From: Ramazzottius varieornatus
Taxonomy: Eukaryota > Tardigrada > Eutardigrada > Parachela > Ramazzottiidae
NCBI GenBank assembly: GCA_001949185.1
Contig: BDGG01000002.1
Coordinates: 7,282,772-7,346,771 of the forward strand
DNA length: 64,000 nt
Direction: 5' to 3'
Under the pieces are notes generated by a model. It was not told the DNA's origin. It made no database searches and was given only the letters and a program-made list of their open reading frames with translations. The position numbers were made by a program, and so were the translations under genes. Below are positions 30,196 through 41,299 of the stretch, in pieces. Position 1 is the first letter of the stretch, and every line of letters starts with the position of its first letter.

Positions 30196-33100
30196 TTATG
30201 AAAGATCGTGAGAACTATTAGAAGGTTCTCGTTCAACACCGGTATCTTTACTATTGCTGAAACTGTTTCTCGCCACACTACTCGCGGAGCCTGAGGTCCT
30301 TCTCTCAAAACTCGATCCAACTCCCACCATTGTCCCCAAACTCTTTGTCGTCTTCGACAACCAGCTATTCTTACTCGCTTGATCGCCTTGACTTGCTAAG
30401 TTCAACTGGTGGAGTAATTCCTGCGTATAGCATTCCTTCTCAACCAACGCCAGCTTTGTGCGAGCTAACTCCAATTCCAACATCTTGATCTTTTCCTCAT
30501 CAGGGTTCGTTTGACAGTTGGACTGTGCAGTGTCACCATCAGGAGGAAACTTGCATGCTTTACAAAGACCGTTCTGTACAGAATGGAGCTTAGCTGTCAT
30601 GATCTCAAGGCGTTTCTCAAGCTGTAGGTTAATCTGCTTATACTGACTTTTCGATTCTTCTATCCTTCTTGTCTCATTCTCCATGTTCCTACACAGCTCT
30701 TTCACCATACTGGCTTCGTCCCTCAGACGCTTCGTCTCGTCTTCCGCGTCGATCACCAGACAGTTCAACCTGGCTATTTCTTTTTGTTGAAGTTCGTTCA
30801 TGTCTTCGGCGTTGTCCAGTTCGCTTCTCAGCTGGATCTTCCCGTTGATCAGTTCGTGGGCCAGCTGGTCATTCTCACGTTCCAGCCTCATCACTGTACC
30901 CATCAGCTCTCTTGTGTCTTTCTTGGCTCTTTCGAGTGGGTCTTCCGCGTTTCTTTCTTGCACTTGCGCGGCTTCGTACTGCGCCATCTTCTTCCGGCTA
31001 ATCTTCTCGGTGACTGCTTGCTGTAGCAGCACGGAAACGAAGTCTTCATTCTTGTACCGTTTCGGCAAGGTTAAGCGGAAGAACCTCAGGATACCCTCGA
31101 AATCTAGACTGAGCAGGTCGTTCTTTGCAAGTCGAAGTAACGCTATCGCTACCTAAGAAAGGATCAAAGCCGTTTCGCACTGATGTTAAAGTCATCCACA
31201 CAGCAAAAGCTCTTATCAGACCGGTCTTACCTGAAAAAGTACCGGGACGTTTTGACCGTCGCACAAAAACAGGTCGAAGACGCGGAAGACACAGAAGAGC
31301 GGAAACCTCGCGGTGAACAGAGTCAAAAACCTAAAGAAACATAACAGTGAGGAACGTCTGCAATTGTGTCGAGATTAAAAATTCCCTGGGTTAAGACATT
31401 GTGTACCATTGAGTGGCAAACATGTGGACCTCGACGCCGGTGTCTTGCAAGTGGAAATGTAAGTCCGGAATTTTCTCTTCTATCAAGCAATTCAGCTGAT
31501 GAAACCGCACTCGCAAACCTACAAAAGACCAAGAAGCACCATAGTCCAATATCCACAAAATAACCGACTAATCTAGAAACAATCTACTCGTACCTTCAAA
31601 GTCGTTTCGCATCATTTCACGCACTCCGTAATTTTCCATCACCCGTACAAAAAGACAGAAAGCGTTCTCTTCCGGCATCTGGAGCAATATAGTGGCAGCT
31701 ATGAACGACAGGCTTTGCGAGTATCCCGTTTCCGGGTCGTATATGGAATACGCCTTTATGACACGGAATAACTGGTCTTGTCCTTCGCTGCCCGCTTCCT
31801 TAAAGAATTCATGAGCTGGAAACGTTCTACTGATGTCTTTCGTTATCTCACTTTCCCAGGGCGAATCTTGCACGCTCAGACTTTTGTACTTCTCTAACAG
31901 TTCGTCCGAGTTGAAACAACCCGCCAAGTTCTGCCACACTTCACACCGTAACGACTGGGGAATACCGTCGCGTCTGATGATACTGTTCAGGTACTTCGGT
32001 CGAACAGCCAAGTTCGTTCGCCACTTGGTCAGTATTTCAGACCACACTTTGAGCTCTCCTTCCTCACACTCGCGGCTAACTCGGCCAGAGCCACTCAGCA
32101 TCTGTTCGTCGCTATCGGAATCGGCGGTTTCGTCTTCTGAGGAAGAGGCGTCAAGAGCGGGGAGGACGCTAGGAAACCTGCCTTCGCGCTGAGACTGACT
32201 TTCCAAGTTGATGACTTTGTAGAAACCTTTGTTAGACTCTTTCGTCGCTTTCCAAAACAGCCTGTTCGAAAACGAGAAAAACGAGTTTATCATCAGTTAA
32301 TGAACTCTTCGAATTACGGCACGGCCCAGTCCAGGTCGACGGTCAAGGCCGTGCCCACACTTCCGGTGTACGTTTAGTTGACTGGGGCACTTTTTTCCTG
32401 TTACTTTATTGCGTATATGTGCAAACAGCTGGTTCTTTTACCGAAGGAAGAAGGTCTCTTGGAGTTGTCGGCGTCCCGGCATCCAGAACTTCTCCGACGG
32501 TGGGAAGATTCTTGCTTTCGAGCGAATAATAAACGTCAGCGTTTCTTCGAAGCCTGCCACTGTAATGTCCACTACGATCGTCATGTAGCTTCGGTGTTCT
32601 CCGGGCGTTTCCGTGTTGAGCAGGAGGAACTTTTCTTCTCGAGGATCAAATCGGCAGAAGACGTTGAACTGCTTGCCGTTGTTCGACCAACTTTCCCCTG
32701 AAAGACGCTGTAGATCGGACCTGCTGATGTTCTTCCCCGCTGCCAGCCAGACTCCCGAGCATTTCTCCAGCGACAGATGGGGATTCTCTGGACCGACTTG
32801 TAGAACATGGACGACGATCTCCTTCGGCAGATTGGCGCGTAACTAAAGAGAGAGCGGAATGTTATTCTAACTGGCTGATACATCATTCACCTGCATACTC
32901 ACGCCCTAGTACGAAAACACCGAACGATGGATGCAGGTGAGAAAGATTATTCAAACTGCAGAACCCTGCATCCACCTGCATACTCATAAATCGCCAAAGC
33001 GTACCGGTACGACGTATGCAGGTTATTAATATGTCAACAGACTGACTTACCTTGAAGCAGTCTCTTCCTTCTCGCGGACAAGCAGCATACGCAGCTCCTT

Positions 33101-33809
33101 TGGAATCTTCTTCCTTAATTTCCACGCTGACATCGAACACGAAAGCTAACTCGCCTTGCGATAACCTACTCGTCACGGGTTTGCGGAATGCACTGGCAAA
33201 GCACATCATGATGTTCGTCACCTGTTCCGCACTTTGGCACCGGAATGCATGACACAGGAATACCGCTTCTTCGTTGCTTCCATGTCCGAATGTGAAAGCA
33301 AAGCAATTGGAAGTTGTGTCAGTAGTCTTGCCTCCTTTGGCGCAGAAGATAATACGGAATACGGGATACTTGGCCACTTCGTCCTCTGTCCCCTGCTCGT
33401 ATAACACAACAGTACCTTGAGGAATTCTTGGCACTAGCAGATCCACAAGCACGGAAGTCTTTTCCTCTCTGCTTAACGTGGCTAGGTACTTCATGATTTC
33501 CGCCTCTGCTCGAGGGGATCGCATGCTGGCTGCGCCCAAGTACACAACATTAGGGAACAGGACGTGATCCTCCGTTTCCGACGGCAGCGATATGCGATCG
33601 TCTTCCGGAGGTGTTGGTAGAGTGGCTGATGAGTTTCTGTTGTCGGATCCATTGCTGTTAGTGGAGCGTAGGTCCAGATTATCATCGGAAGCACCTACTG
33701 TCTTATCTGCATCTTCGAGCCACTGAGGCTTGGCTGGACTTGAGGTGCGATCCATCGCTCCTGATTGACTTGCCTCCTTCCCTGGGTCACCTGTCTCTCG
33801 CGCTGCCAT
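30196..33809 (-). CDS. RABGAP1: Rab GTPase-activating protein 1 (PTB, kinesin-like and TBC domains)
   Basis: A cytosolic/Golgi-mitotic RabGAP. The first exon (ATG 33809) has a Ser-rich N-terminus and a PTB domain (FPNVVYLGAASMRSPRAEAE, KYPVFRIIFCAKGG, CFAFTFGHGSNEEAVFLCHA, FDVSVEIKEEDSKGAAYAAC). Exons at 32.4-32.85 kb give the middle domain. LFWKATKESNKGFYKVINLE and LLSGSG-like MLSGSGRVSRECEEGELK precede the TBC domain. That domain has RRDGIPQSLRCEVWQNLAGC, the arginine finger in DISRTFPAHEFF and the glutamine finger in GYSQSLSFIAA. HMFATQW, FLTLFTARFPLF, LDFEGILRFFRLTLPKRYKN and a C-terminal coiled coil (MRLERENDQLAHELINGKIQ) follow. Both catalytic fingers are present, so it should be active. 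The layout matches RABGAP1/RABGAP1L; it precedes or does not resolve that vertebrate duplication. Confidence 0.95.
32889..32938. repeat. ACCTGCATAC hairpin, copy A
   Basis: ACCTGCATAC at 32889 faces GATGCAGGT ending 32938 across a 32-bp loop. It lies in a RABGAP1 intron. Confidence 0.5.
32974..33023. repeat. ACCTGCATAC hairpin, copy B
   Basis: Perfect 10-bp arms ACCTGCATAC (32974-32983) and GTATGCAGGT (33014-33023), 30-bp loop. Same RABGAP1 intron as copy A, 36 bp away. Confidence 0.6.
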
Positions 33810-34019
33810 TGAGGAACGCTGTCATTGCCTGTAAAAGAAATCCCATCCAATCCACAGAAGAACGCTGGTTGTTTTATCGAAAGAGGTTTCCAGACAGGAA
33901 GCAGACAGAAGGAAGTACAAGCCTACCAGGGAACAAAGTTTTGGATTTGAAGTATTAATTATTTTTGGAAATTGAAATTCAGTTTTACGAATTACGACTT
34001 ACGAGTTACGACCGTCAAT

Positions 34020-34505
34020 CAGTGTTGTTTTACTATGACTTCCGGAGTTTTACTTTTACTTCTACTTAATTAAAATCCACAAAACTGCTAATTTTAACTA
34101 CTTCCGGTTCCAAACTTAACAAGTAGAACTTTTACTTGATTAAAAGTTCGCGGGTTTCCGAATTTAATTTAATCTTAATTCTCCAACGGTACAACGCAGC
34201 ATCGGACCTGCAGATTTAACAAGAGTAGTTAATATATGCTGCGTTTCTTTTCACCAAAACCTTCTGTTCTAATGTTTCCCCAGACGTTCGATTCTTCTTG
34301 CCCGTAGAAGCGTCCCCTGCTGTGGAAAAAACTCTCTCGGAGGGCGAGAAAGAGCACTGAATGGCTAGGACGTCGAGAGCGAGTCTGAAAATGAGGGAAA
34401 TGGGCGCGATTGCTTTTCCAGAACACACTTGGTTCGATTTTGACGGAACAACCGGCTGCTAGTGGCGAAGTGAGATACTCTTCGACCTGTCGCTCGACAG
34501 GTAAC
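34020..34505 (-). mobile_element. hAT transposon remnant (transposase C-terminus)
   Basis: Minus-strand frames encode EEYLTSPLA, PSVFWKSNRAHFPHF and, after a frameshift, LALDVLAIQCSFSPSERVFS with TAGDASTGKKNRTSGETLEQ. This is the hAT dimerisation region (W..N...FP.L...A.D.LAI..S..PSERVFS). The frame break and missing catalytic region show a dead fragment. Beyond the stop, sequence with repeated ACTTTTACTT and TTAATTAAAA motifs runs to CAGTGTTGT at 34020, which looks like a hAT terminal inverted repeat end. No 5' end was found. The interval 33810-34019 shows nothing else. Confidence 0.65.
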
Positions 34506-34537
34506 TTGAAGACAAACCCACTGCCGACGCAGTATTG

Positions 34538-36641
34538 ATGAGGGTAGCCATTCCGAACTGCTCCAAGCTTGCCTTCGAGTTTGAAGCTATGATCGGATTC
34601 CTTTACGCTGACATAACTCCCTTCATTGACGATTATTTCGGAGCTGCGACATTCTTCGAACTCCTCCAGTTCGTCATGCAATACGGCGTTCTGGAAGACT
34701 GGTACGGACTGGAACGGTCCTCAATGTGCAGAGAAGAGATTTCGCGCTACTTAAAAAGAATGGCGAATCCGAAGCATTAGGCATCTTGGTGCAGGTATGC
34801 TCTTCGAAGTTCGACGTCTAGGATTACGGTGATTATGGTAATCAGCGTACCAGAGGCTCGGTTAAATTGCAGCCTGCAAGCCCGTAGTCTTTTTTATTTT
34901 CATAGGCTTACGGAATGGATGTGGAAGAAGTCAAAGCCAAAGCCACGACGCAGCATTGTCTGTGATCGAAAGATGTCCGTTGCAGGTCGTCGAACAAAAG
35001 GATCTTTCGAGCGCTGGCCGAGACTAATGGAAGAACTTCTAGAGAGATCCGAGCGGTCAATCAAATGCAGAAATTGATACGAGTATGTGGACTGGAAATG
35101 ATCGCTGGTGCACGTCTCCAGCTGAAACCCGTTGCAAATCGGAAAGATTCGCCCTTAACACCCTGACTACCACCGTACTCACTGTGAGTACAATACGACA
35201 CTTTTTCGCTCCCCATAATTTCCATTTTGCCCGGTTTGAATCAAACTTTTTTTCCTTGCCTGGTCTGCGGTATTATCACCAAAACGCAGCTGATGGCCAC
35301 TGGTCAGTACAACTTCCGCAGGCTGGAAAAGATCCTTGCGATTTCGGGCAGTTTCAGGGGTATATTAGGTTTCCTGTCTCTGCTCGAGATATATACCTAC
35401 CATCTGTTTAGAAAAAAAATTTAAACACTAAGGAGAGCTTCCTCTACCGATACTAGGCTTGGGACAAACTTGGTGTCATCGGTGCGTCCAGAAAAAAATC
35501 AAAACGGTCGGGTCTACTTTTCCCACATTGGCCTTTACGGCCTGCCAATCTCCGCAATTTCGAAATTCTGAAAGGTAGTCTATTGGTTAATTTGGGTTAC
35601 GCCTTCCCCTTTCTTCCAGTTAAAGTTCTGTGCTCACACTGAGTACGCTGGTAATCTGCCGACACAAAAAGCTTGGTATTCAGGGTGTTAAAACTTTTTG
35701 CGAGTTTTGACTCAATAATTTTCCGCCATTCGTTTCGGTCTGATTACCGCGGCAAAGTGCGGCAAATGGAATCTGTGGTGCAGTTTGACTTGATGTCACA
35801 ATAGTGACATCCGAAGCCAAAACACTTTAGACACATCCTCATATGGAGATACCCATACGATATTGTGAAAGTGTAATTACACACTATTTGGGAGCTCTGC
35901 AAACAGAACGTTCGAGATCACTTTCTCAACATAAGCACCTGTCCATTGTTACTGGCTGGAACTGTGCGCCATTCAAAATAACGATCTTGTACTCCCTGTC
36001 TGTCCAGCTCCCATTTATTCTTTTGTGCTGCCAGACATCACTTTATGTCCACCACGTTCCCGGTAACGTTCCCGGTAAAGTCCACAGATAGGCCGTGTGC
36101 GTTTTACCGGAGGAAGAAGTGAGCTTAGCGCCAAAATCGTTGAAAAGAATGAAACTGGATTGGGCCATTGAAACAGCGATTGGGTCTCTGCTCAGCTACA
36201 TTCGTTTTCCGTTACTGACTCCTGCCCAGATGCTCCACGGACCGACGAGGGTGAATCAGGTTTTTAGCTTATTAAACATGATTCGGGGTACGATTTATAA
36301 AGAACGGTAAGTTTGCAGGATCGTATTTTCACTGAAGGCGAAACATCCCGTCTTTACGAAAAAAAGTCCGTGGAGGTCTTCCTGTGGTTTTCTCTGCGAA
36401 CATGGTATCTTTTTCTTCTCATCGACAGTGTAAAGAGAAAGAGCGAGTTGGTCGCTTGACGATTCAGATGCTGGTCACGGGCGCAATCGTCCAGAAAATG
36501 TACGTCGTACCCGACAACAAGGCTTGTCCCGAAACATCGCTTCGTGGAGCCATGCCGCGTAGGTTACCGGTTCACCGTCAGGTTCCGGCCGCGGAAACCA
36601 GAACAACTCCACTTGTGAGACAGAGTAATTATTTACGATGA
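34538..36641 (+). CDS. BTB-domain-like locus, possibly truncated
   Basis: The first block (34538-34780) reads VAIPNCSKLAFEFEAMIGFL, then YADITPFIDDYFGAATFFEL and LQFVMQYG. This resembles the second half of a BTB/POZ domain (FEAFLRFLYTDEV ... LLELADKY). Later open blocks include AYGMDVEEVKAKAT near 34910, SSNKRIFRALAETNGRTSRE near 35000, SLLSYIRFPLLTPAQ near 36205 (like BACK-domain VRFPLLSPE) and a last block ending VRQSNYLR-stop at 36641. The first half of the BTB fold is missing where the hAT remnant lies. Frames between blocks do not join cleanly. It could be a diverged BTB-BACK gene or a decaying one, with function as an E3 adaptor only if intact. The stretch 35420-35840 shows nothing recognisable. 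Confidence 0.4.
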
Positions 36642-37017
36642 CGAAGAAGCAGAAATGAAGTCAACTCGCTGTTCGGCGTGACTAGACTTCAGTCTCAGCT
36701 TCCCTGTACGATTCTAATGTTTTCCTCTGGCTACATTCTTTTTTCCTAACTGGTGTTCTAACTGGTGCTCAAACGATTTTCTGTGAGCGCAGTCAGCTTC
36801 TCTTGCGCTATATGCTTATCTGAGTATATCCGTACAGTGTTAAAAATCTAATACAGTTATTTTTTCATTGTTAGTTATCGATATCAAAATCACAAACCAG
36901 TCAGTGAATCATGAAAGAAATCAATGGGGGTATATCCCGTGAACGGAAACGTAACTTGGTATAATACTTATGATTTTGTGTCATATCTTTGTCCGCCAAG
37001 AAGAAGTCGTCTTGGTT

Positions 37018-39144
37018 CTATGCCTCGTCCCTGCTAATTCGAGTGTAGTTTCTGGAAGCTACTCTGTCTCCAGAGATATAAGTAGCCTTGTATCCGTCCG
37101 GGGTGAATGTGCCTTCAACAGAAACCAGTTACTTTCATATTAAATATTTTGAACAGCCCAAGAGTTAAGCGGGAGACGGTCAAGAATCGTACCAACAATA
37201 TCGAGCTTTCGCGGCCCGTCCTGTAGGCCTTCCCATACAGTCCGAAGAACTGGGTGGACATCTTCCAGAAACAGGTGCGTATACTGTGAACATGCAAATT
37301 TGGTAGAATCCGCGAGGGAAAGCGCACTACCTCAAGCAGTGGTATTAACATACGAACCTCGACATCACGTCCTTCTACAGACTGGGTCATTTTCTGACCC
37401 AGGACAAAAGGAAAGTCGATGGACGAGTTATCTCCTCCTTTGAAGTTTCTTTGTACGTAGGTATGGTCTGGAGTTTCGGCGATTTCAACCGTGATATCCT
37501 CTGCCAAGTTAGCCAGTTCTACCAAAATTAAAACTTGGCATTTAAAACAAATTCGACGAGATCGTTCTCCTAAGTGGCGCACGCTTCTGGCCAAAACTAC
37601 CGACGACTTGCGCCACTTGGGGGAACGATCTGGTAGAGCGTTATTGCCGGGCTCCCATTTAGATGCCGAAAGTAATCGTGCTGCAGGAAAAATAAAAACT
37701 TTTCGATCTTACTGATATCTTTCGCGAAGGCTGTGAACTGGTCTGTGCTAGGAGTACTTTTGAATTTCGCCAAAACAGTGGAAGGAAGCATCCGGCGGTA
37801 GAATCTTTTAATCTCGGTGCCGCCGCTTTTGTAAACCTGACGAAAGAAAGGGAGTAATAGTATGAGGAGTTTCGGATAACACCGGAAATACTGTACGCAC
37901 CACCACCACGCCGGTCTGGTTAAAGGTCGCCACGGAACTGATGTTTTTATCGGTCCCCACTACGTTAGTGGTTTGATAAAGAACCGTTCTTGGGCCATGC
38001 GGGTACTCGTACTTGTAAGTAATGGACAGATTGCCGGAACTGGCGTTCTCAGTGCGACCGTCCAGATGGAAAGGATACACAGTAGAGGTCCCGGACTGCA
38101 GGGTGACACGGTTGTAGTGAGTGTTGTTACCGTCCCGGTAAAACTGAATTTTCGCGATGTCGTCCACATGATGACAAAACTCTGCAGCATCCACTATAAC
38201 CAACAAAGTTTTCGACGGTACGTTTGACGAAGCCACATTACCATTTGCTTCTTCTTCGGGAGCCACAAGTTCCGGAACGGGCTCGTACGTTCCGTCAACG
38301 AAAATCGGGAGGATTCTTTTGTAATACCTAAAGGCTTCTCTTCCTGCTGACCTATAAGTCTAAAATATCAAACGTCAGATTTCGCTCGCAATACTGCAGT
38401 TCCTGAAAACGGTAGCAGTCCGGGAGTTAATTTGGTTCGTTGGCGCAGTTCGATGTACATACTTACCTTAGTGAGACTCTTTCCGTCGAATACGCAGGTT
38501 ACGGTGAAAGATCCTCTTTCTGTAACAAACTCGGCGACCAAAGTCGTAGTATTCGAGGTGGCGTCGTGGTCAGTGATTTTGTACACGTACTGGATCGGTG
38601 AAAAAGATTACTCGATCGAAGTCCACAATGATTAGTACATAACACTGGCTAATGCGTTCTTCCGTACCTCCACAGGGACACTTCGGAAGGTTATGTTTCC
38701 CTTCTCGTTGAGCTTGAACAGGAACCCGAAGGAGTATACTGAATCTACCACGTACCTCACAGCATATTCATCCTCGAGTTTCCCGATCCACATCCGCGTA
38801 TTCGACTGCCAACTGACACTATCCGGCAAAGCTACCAACATGGCAAGAAGTTCGATCGATCAGTCGATGAAAGGAGGCGTGTTTGATAGTTCTTACGAAA
38901 AAGAGAAGATAGTTCCGCGAAATTCCTTTCTCTTGAGGGGTCGTTGACGTAAGTACCGTAAACCGTTTCCGGGAGCTCAGTAAAATTACTTTCCGCTTGT
39001 AGAGCGACGAGCTGCTCAAAGATTCCTGTGAACACTGCAACAACCTTTCACCATCGATAAAAGTAACAGTGGCGGAACAAACTTTTTCAAAAGTTGTAAT
39101 TTATTCATACCGACGAATGCAATCATCCAGCTGCGAACGGCCAT
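37018..39144 (-). CDS. secreted three-domain FABP-like protein, paralogue of the 14.7-17.4 kb gene
   Basis: ATG 39144 begins MAVRSWMIAFV; after an intron VFTGIFEQLVALQA completes a signal peptide. Domain 1 runs from GTYVNDPSRERNFAELSSLF through SFGFLFKLNEKGNITF and GSFTVTCVFDGKSLTK to FRYYKRILP. Domain 2 has VDGTYEPVPE, AKIQFYRDGNNTHYNRVTLQ, YPFHLDGR, SITYKYEYPHGPRTVLY and ends FYRRMLP. Domain 3 has AKFKSTPSTDQFTAFAKDIS, DFPFVLGQKMTQSVEG and ends FTPDGYKATYISGDRVASRN before TAG at 37018-37020. The domain-border signature (Y/F)(K/R)R-x-L-P and the (T)-F-T-x-(D/E)-GY close are shared with the first locus. N-glycosylation sites abound (NNTHY, NASSG, NISS, NQTG). The ligand is unknown. Confidence 0.78.
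37572..37618. repeat. AAGTGGCGCACG hairpin element, copy 6
   Basis: AAGTGGCGCACGC at 37572 pairs with TTGCGCCACTT ending 37618. The stem extends outward: GAGATCGTTCTCC on the left matches GGGGAACGATCTG on the right. It lies in an intron of the FABP-like gene. This is the clearest example of the extended stem. Confidence 0.85.
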
Positions 39145-39349
39145 CGTGAGTTGCGGAAGAGGACTGGGACGAAACAGCAACCTCCTCCGCCACAGTACCA
39201 GGACTGAAAAGGGTAAAGGAGAGCAACCTTACTTTTCGACATCCTATCAGACCATCTTCGTTCAAAGTTCAAACTGCAATCTTCGGCACGTGCCAAGATG
39301 ACCGGTTCCAGGAAAAAGCGTACAGTATTACAACGACGACAGAGTGCTT

Positions 39350-40647
39350 CTACAACAGCATATCTGCAAAATAATCATCGAAGTCTTTCACCCGCGTCCT
39401 CTCTTCAACAACCGGAACAGCCGGCTTCCCCCATATCACTTTTTCCTCTTCTCTGACTTCTTCTGCGCTAGCAGCCGCCGATGGATCAGGATTCAGTTCC
39501 TCTCTGCTACTTGTTGTTAGTGCTGAGACCGACGCCCGGCTGGATTCAGGCTCGAGTTTCACCACCAGGGACCTCTTGCTTTCTTTGTGGCGACCCGTGT
39601 AGTTCAGCTTGCCGGAACACTCAGGGCAGAGTCCTTCAAAGAAAGAATAAGGAATGGTTCAAATGCAGCCACGAAAGTGCTTGCGACGACGAAAGACTTA
39701 CGAAGCTTAACCAGCGCGTTTTTCTTAATGTCCTTCTCCATATATCCGAAATTCACCTCCCAGCTTTTTAGATTGTCTTTCTTGTCACATTTTTTGGAAC
39801 CGCAAATGAACTGACCTGTAACGTAACGGGTAACGGGTTATTCCATTCATAGCACGGCTAAACTGTTTCACCACTAATCAACAGCTACACGAATATTACC
39901 TTTTCCCTCAATAACTTCCTTTTCTGTCCGCCATCTCATCCCGATCTTTTTCTGCTTATAGCCACCTAGGTCAGCTATGCAATATTCTTTGAACAACTTA
40001 TTGTAGTATTTCTTCGCGAGCTGCTGCTCCCATGTTCCAGTCTGATCCTCCTCGTCCTCCCACACGAAACGGTGATTCTGTCTTATGACATCGAGGTCTG
40101 TGCGATCGCGGCTCCTGAAACAGTCCAAACATCAGCCATGGATGGCATGATCACTGCTACATATACGCACAATGGTAAGCTACCTACTTACGTATCTCGT
40201 GCAAGTAGCTTCGTCGATCCGGTCGTCGTCAGAAGGTACTCATTGACCAGCTTTTTATGTCTCGTAAAGGCATCGAGGCCGGACAAGTGGAATCCATATA
40301 TCTCCCTTCGATCCCTAAAGCGGAAAATTAACGTAACAGCTTCCCACAGGGAAATACTCATGAGTCATGACAAAGACAAGGAGAGAAGAACATACGTACC
40401 TGTCTATGGCCTCCCTAAAATCCGTTGGATCGCTCAACCTAGGCCGCTTGTTTCCAGTTTGCTGGGAGGGATCTGGACGAGGCACAGTCTTCTGCGTCAG
40501 ATCATGTCGTCGCTTCCTAGGAGAAACACAGTAACTGGTGAACCGAAGGTAGTCGGCTAGCAATGTTGCCCACATGTAACTTGCGAAGGAGACTCTGTGA
40601 CACTGTGTGGGCTCACCTCTTTGTCTCCGCTTCAGAGTCGTACTCAA
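39350..40647 (-). CDS. FRA10AC1: FRA10AC1 homologue
   Basis: A nuclear protein found with spliceosome components in animals and plants; its biochemical role is not well defined. Exons give RPDPSQQTGNKRPRLSDPTD near 40400-40500 and LDAFTRHKKLVNEYLLTT near 40190-40280. SRDRTDLDVIRQNHRFVWED and TWEQQLAKKYYNKLFKEYCI, then DLGGYKQKKIGMRWRTEKEV and IEGKGN, follow. Next are an exon near 39705-39815 with the zinc-ribbon-like cysteines, PECSGKLNYTGRHKESK-type sequence, and an acidic Ser-rich tail ending KDFDDYFADMLL-stop at 39350. The KKYYxKLFKEYCIADL and RWRxEKEVxxGKG blocks and the final FDxYFxDxxL are diagnostic. The start codon is uncertain; the 40647 end is the limit of the open frame. Confidence 0.88.
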
Positions 40648-41299
40648 ACTCCGACGAATACTCCGCCATCCGTATCCAGAAGATCAAACGGAAGCGTCTA
40701 TGGTCCTCCAGATTCCAGAAATCTTTAAGAGGAATTAAACTCTTCAAAGAAACTAAAACTGATAGATTTGTTTACACTCAATCAATGAAAGCTCAATCAA
40801 CCCATTGAACAGTCACAACATGACAACATGACAACTGGACTGTGGTCGCATCCGAGTCTAACTTAGTTCGGGTTTAATCCAAGAATCGAGATCTATCATT
40901 CATCTAATCATCTTCACGAGGCAGACTTCCCCGTTTACAGTTTCGGGAACTTCGACGGTTTATAATCCATCTGCAATATCTCTTTTGCCTGGAGGTGCTT
41001 CGCAGAGGCACTTCGGAAATGGATAACGGAGGGCTCGCGATTTGAAGCTTGTGCTGTCGCTGGAGTAGCTGCAGGTATGACATGATTCATGAACCGGAAC
41101 TTATTAAGATCAATAGTTTAATTAAACTCTTGTTACTCTTCTTGCAGCCTGAATTATGAACTACAGTATCAGGGGCGCCAATTTTTCTTGGGATCACAGA
41201 GGAAAATCAAAAGCAACGTAGCACGTCGAGAATAATTTCTTGTCAAATTCTAACTAGTCCGAAGCAGCAGAACTAAAATCAGACTAAGACTACGGAAAG
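40648..41299. other. intergenic interval, nothing recognised
   Basis: This lies between FRA10AC1 and the POLR3B stop. Weakly open short frames occur but none has a start, splice signals and composition that hang together. Confidence 0.4.

Noticed and set aside
32381-33050. CRISPR-like array suspected from repeated ACCTGCATAC
   Set aside because: There are only a few copies, arranged as inverted pairs and spread over 25 kb in introns of animal genes. There is no regular spacer structure.
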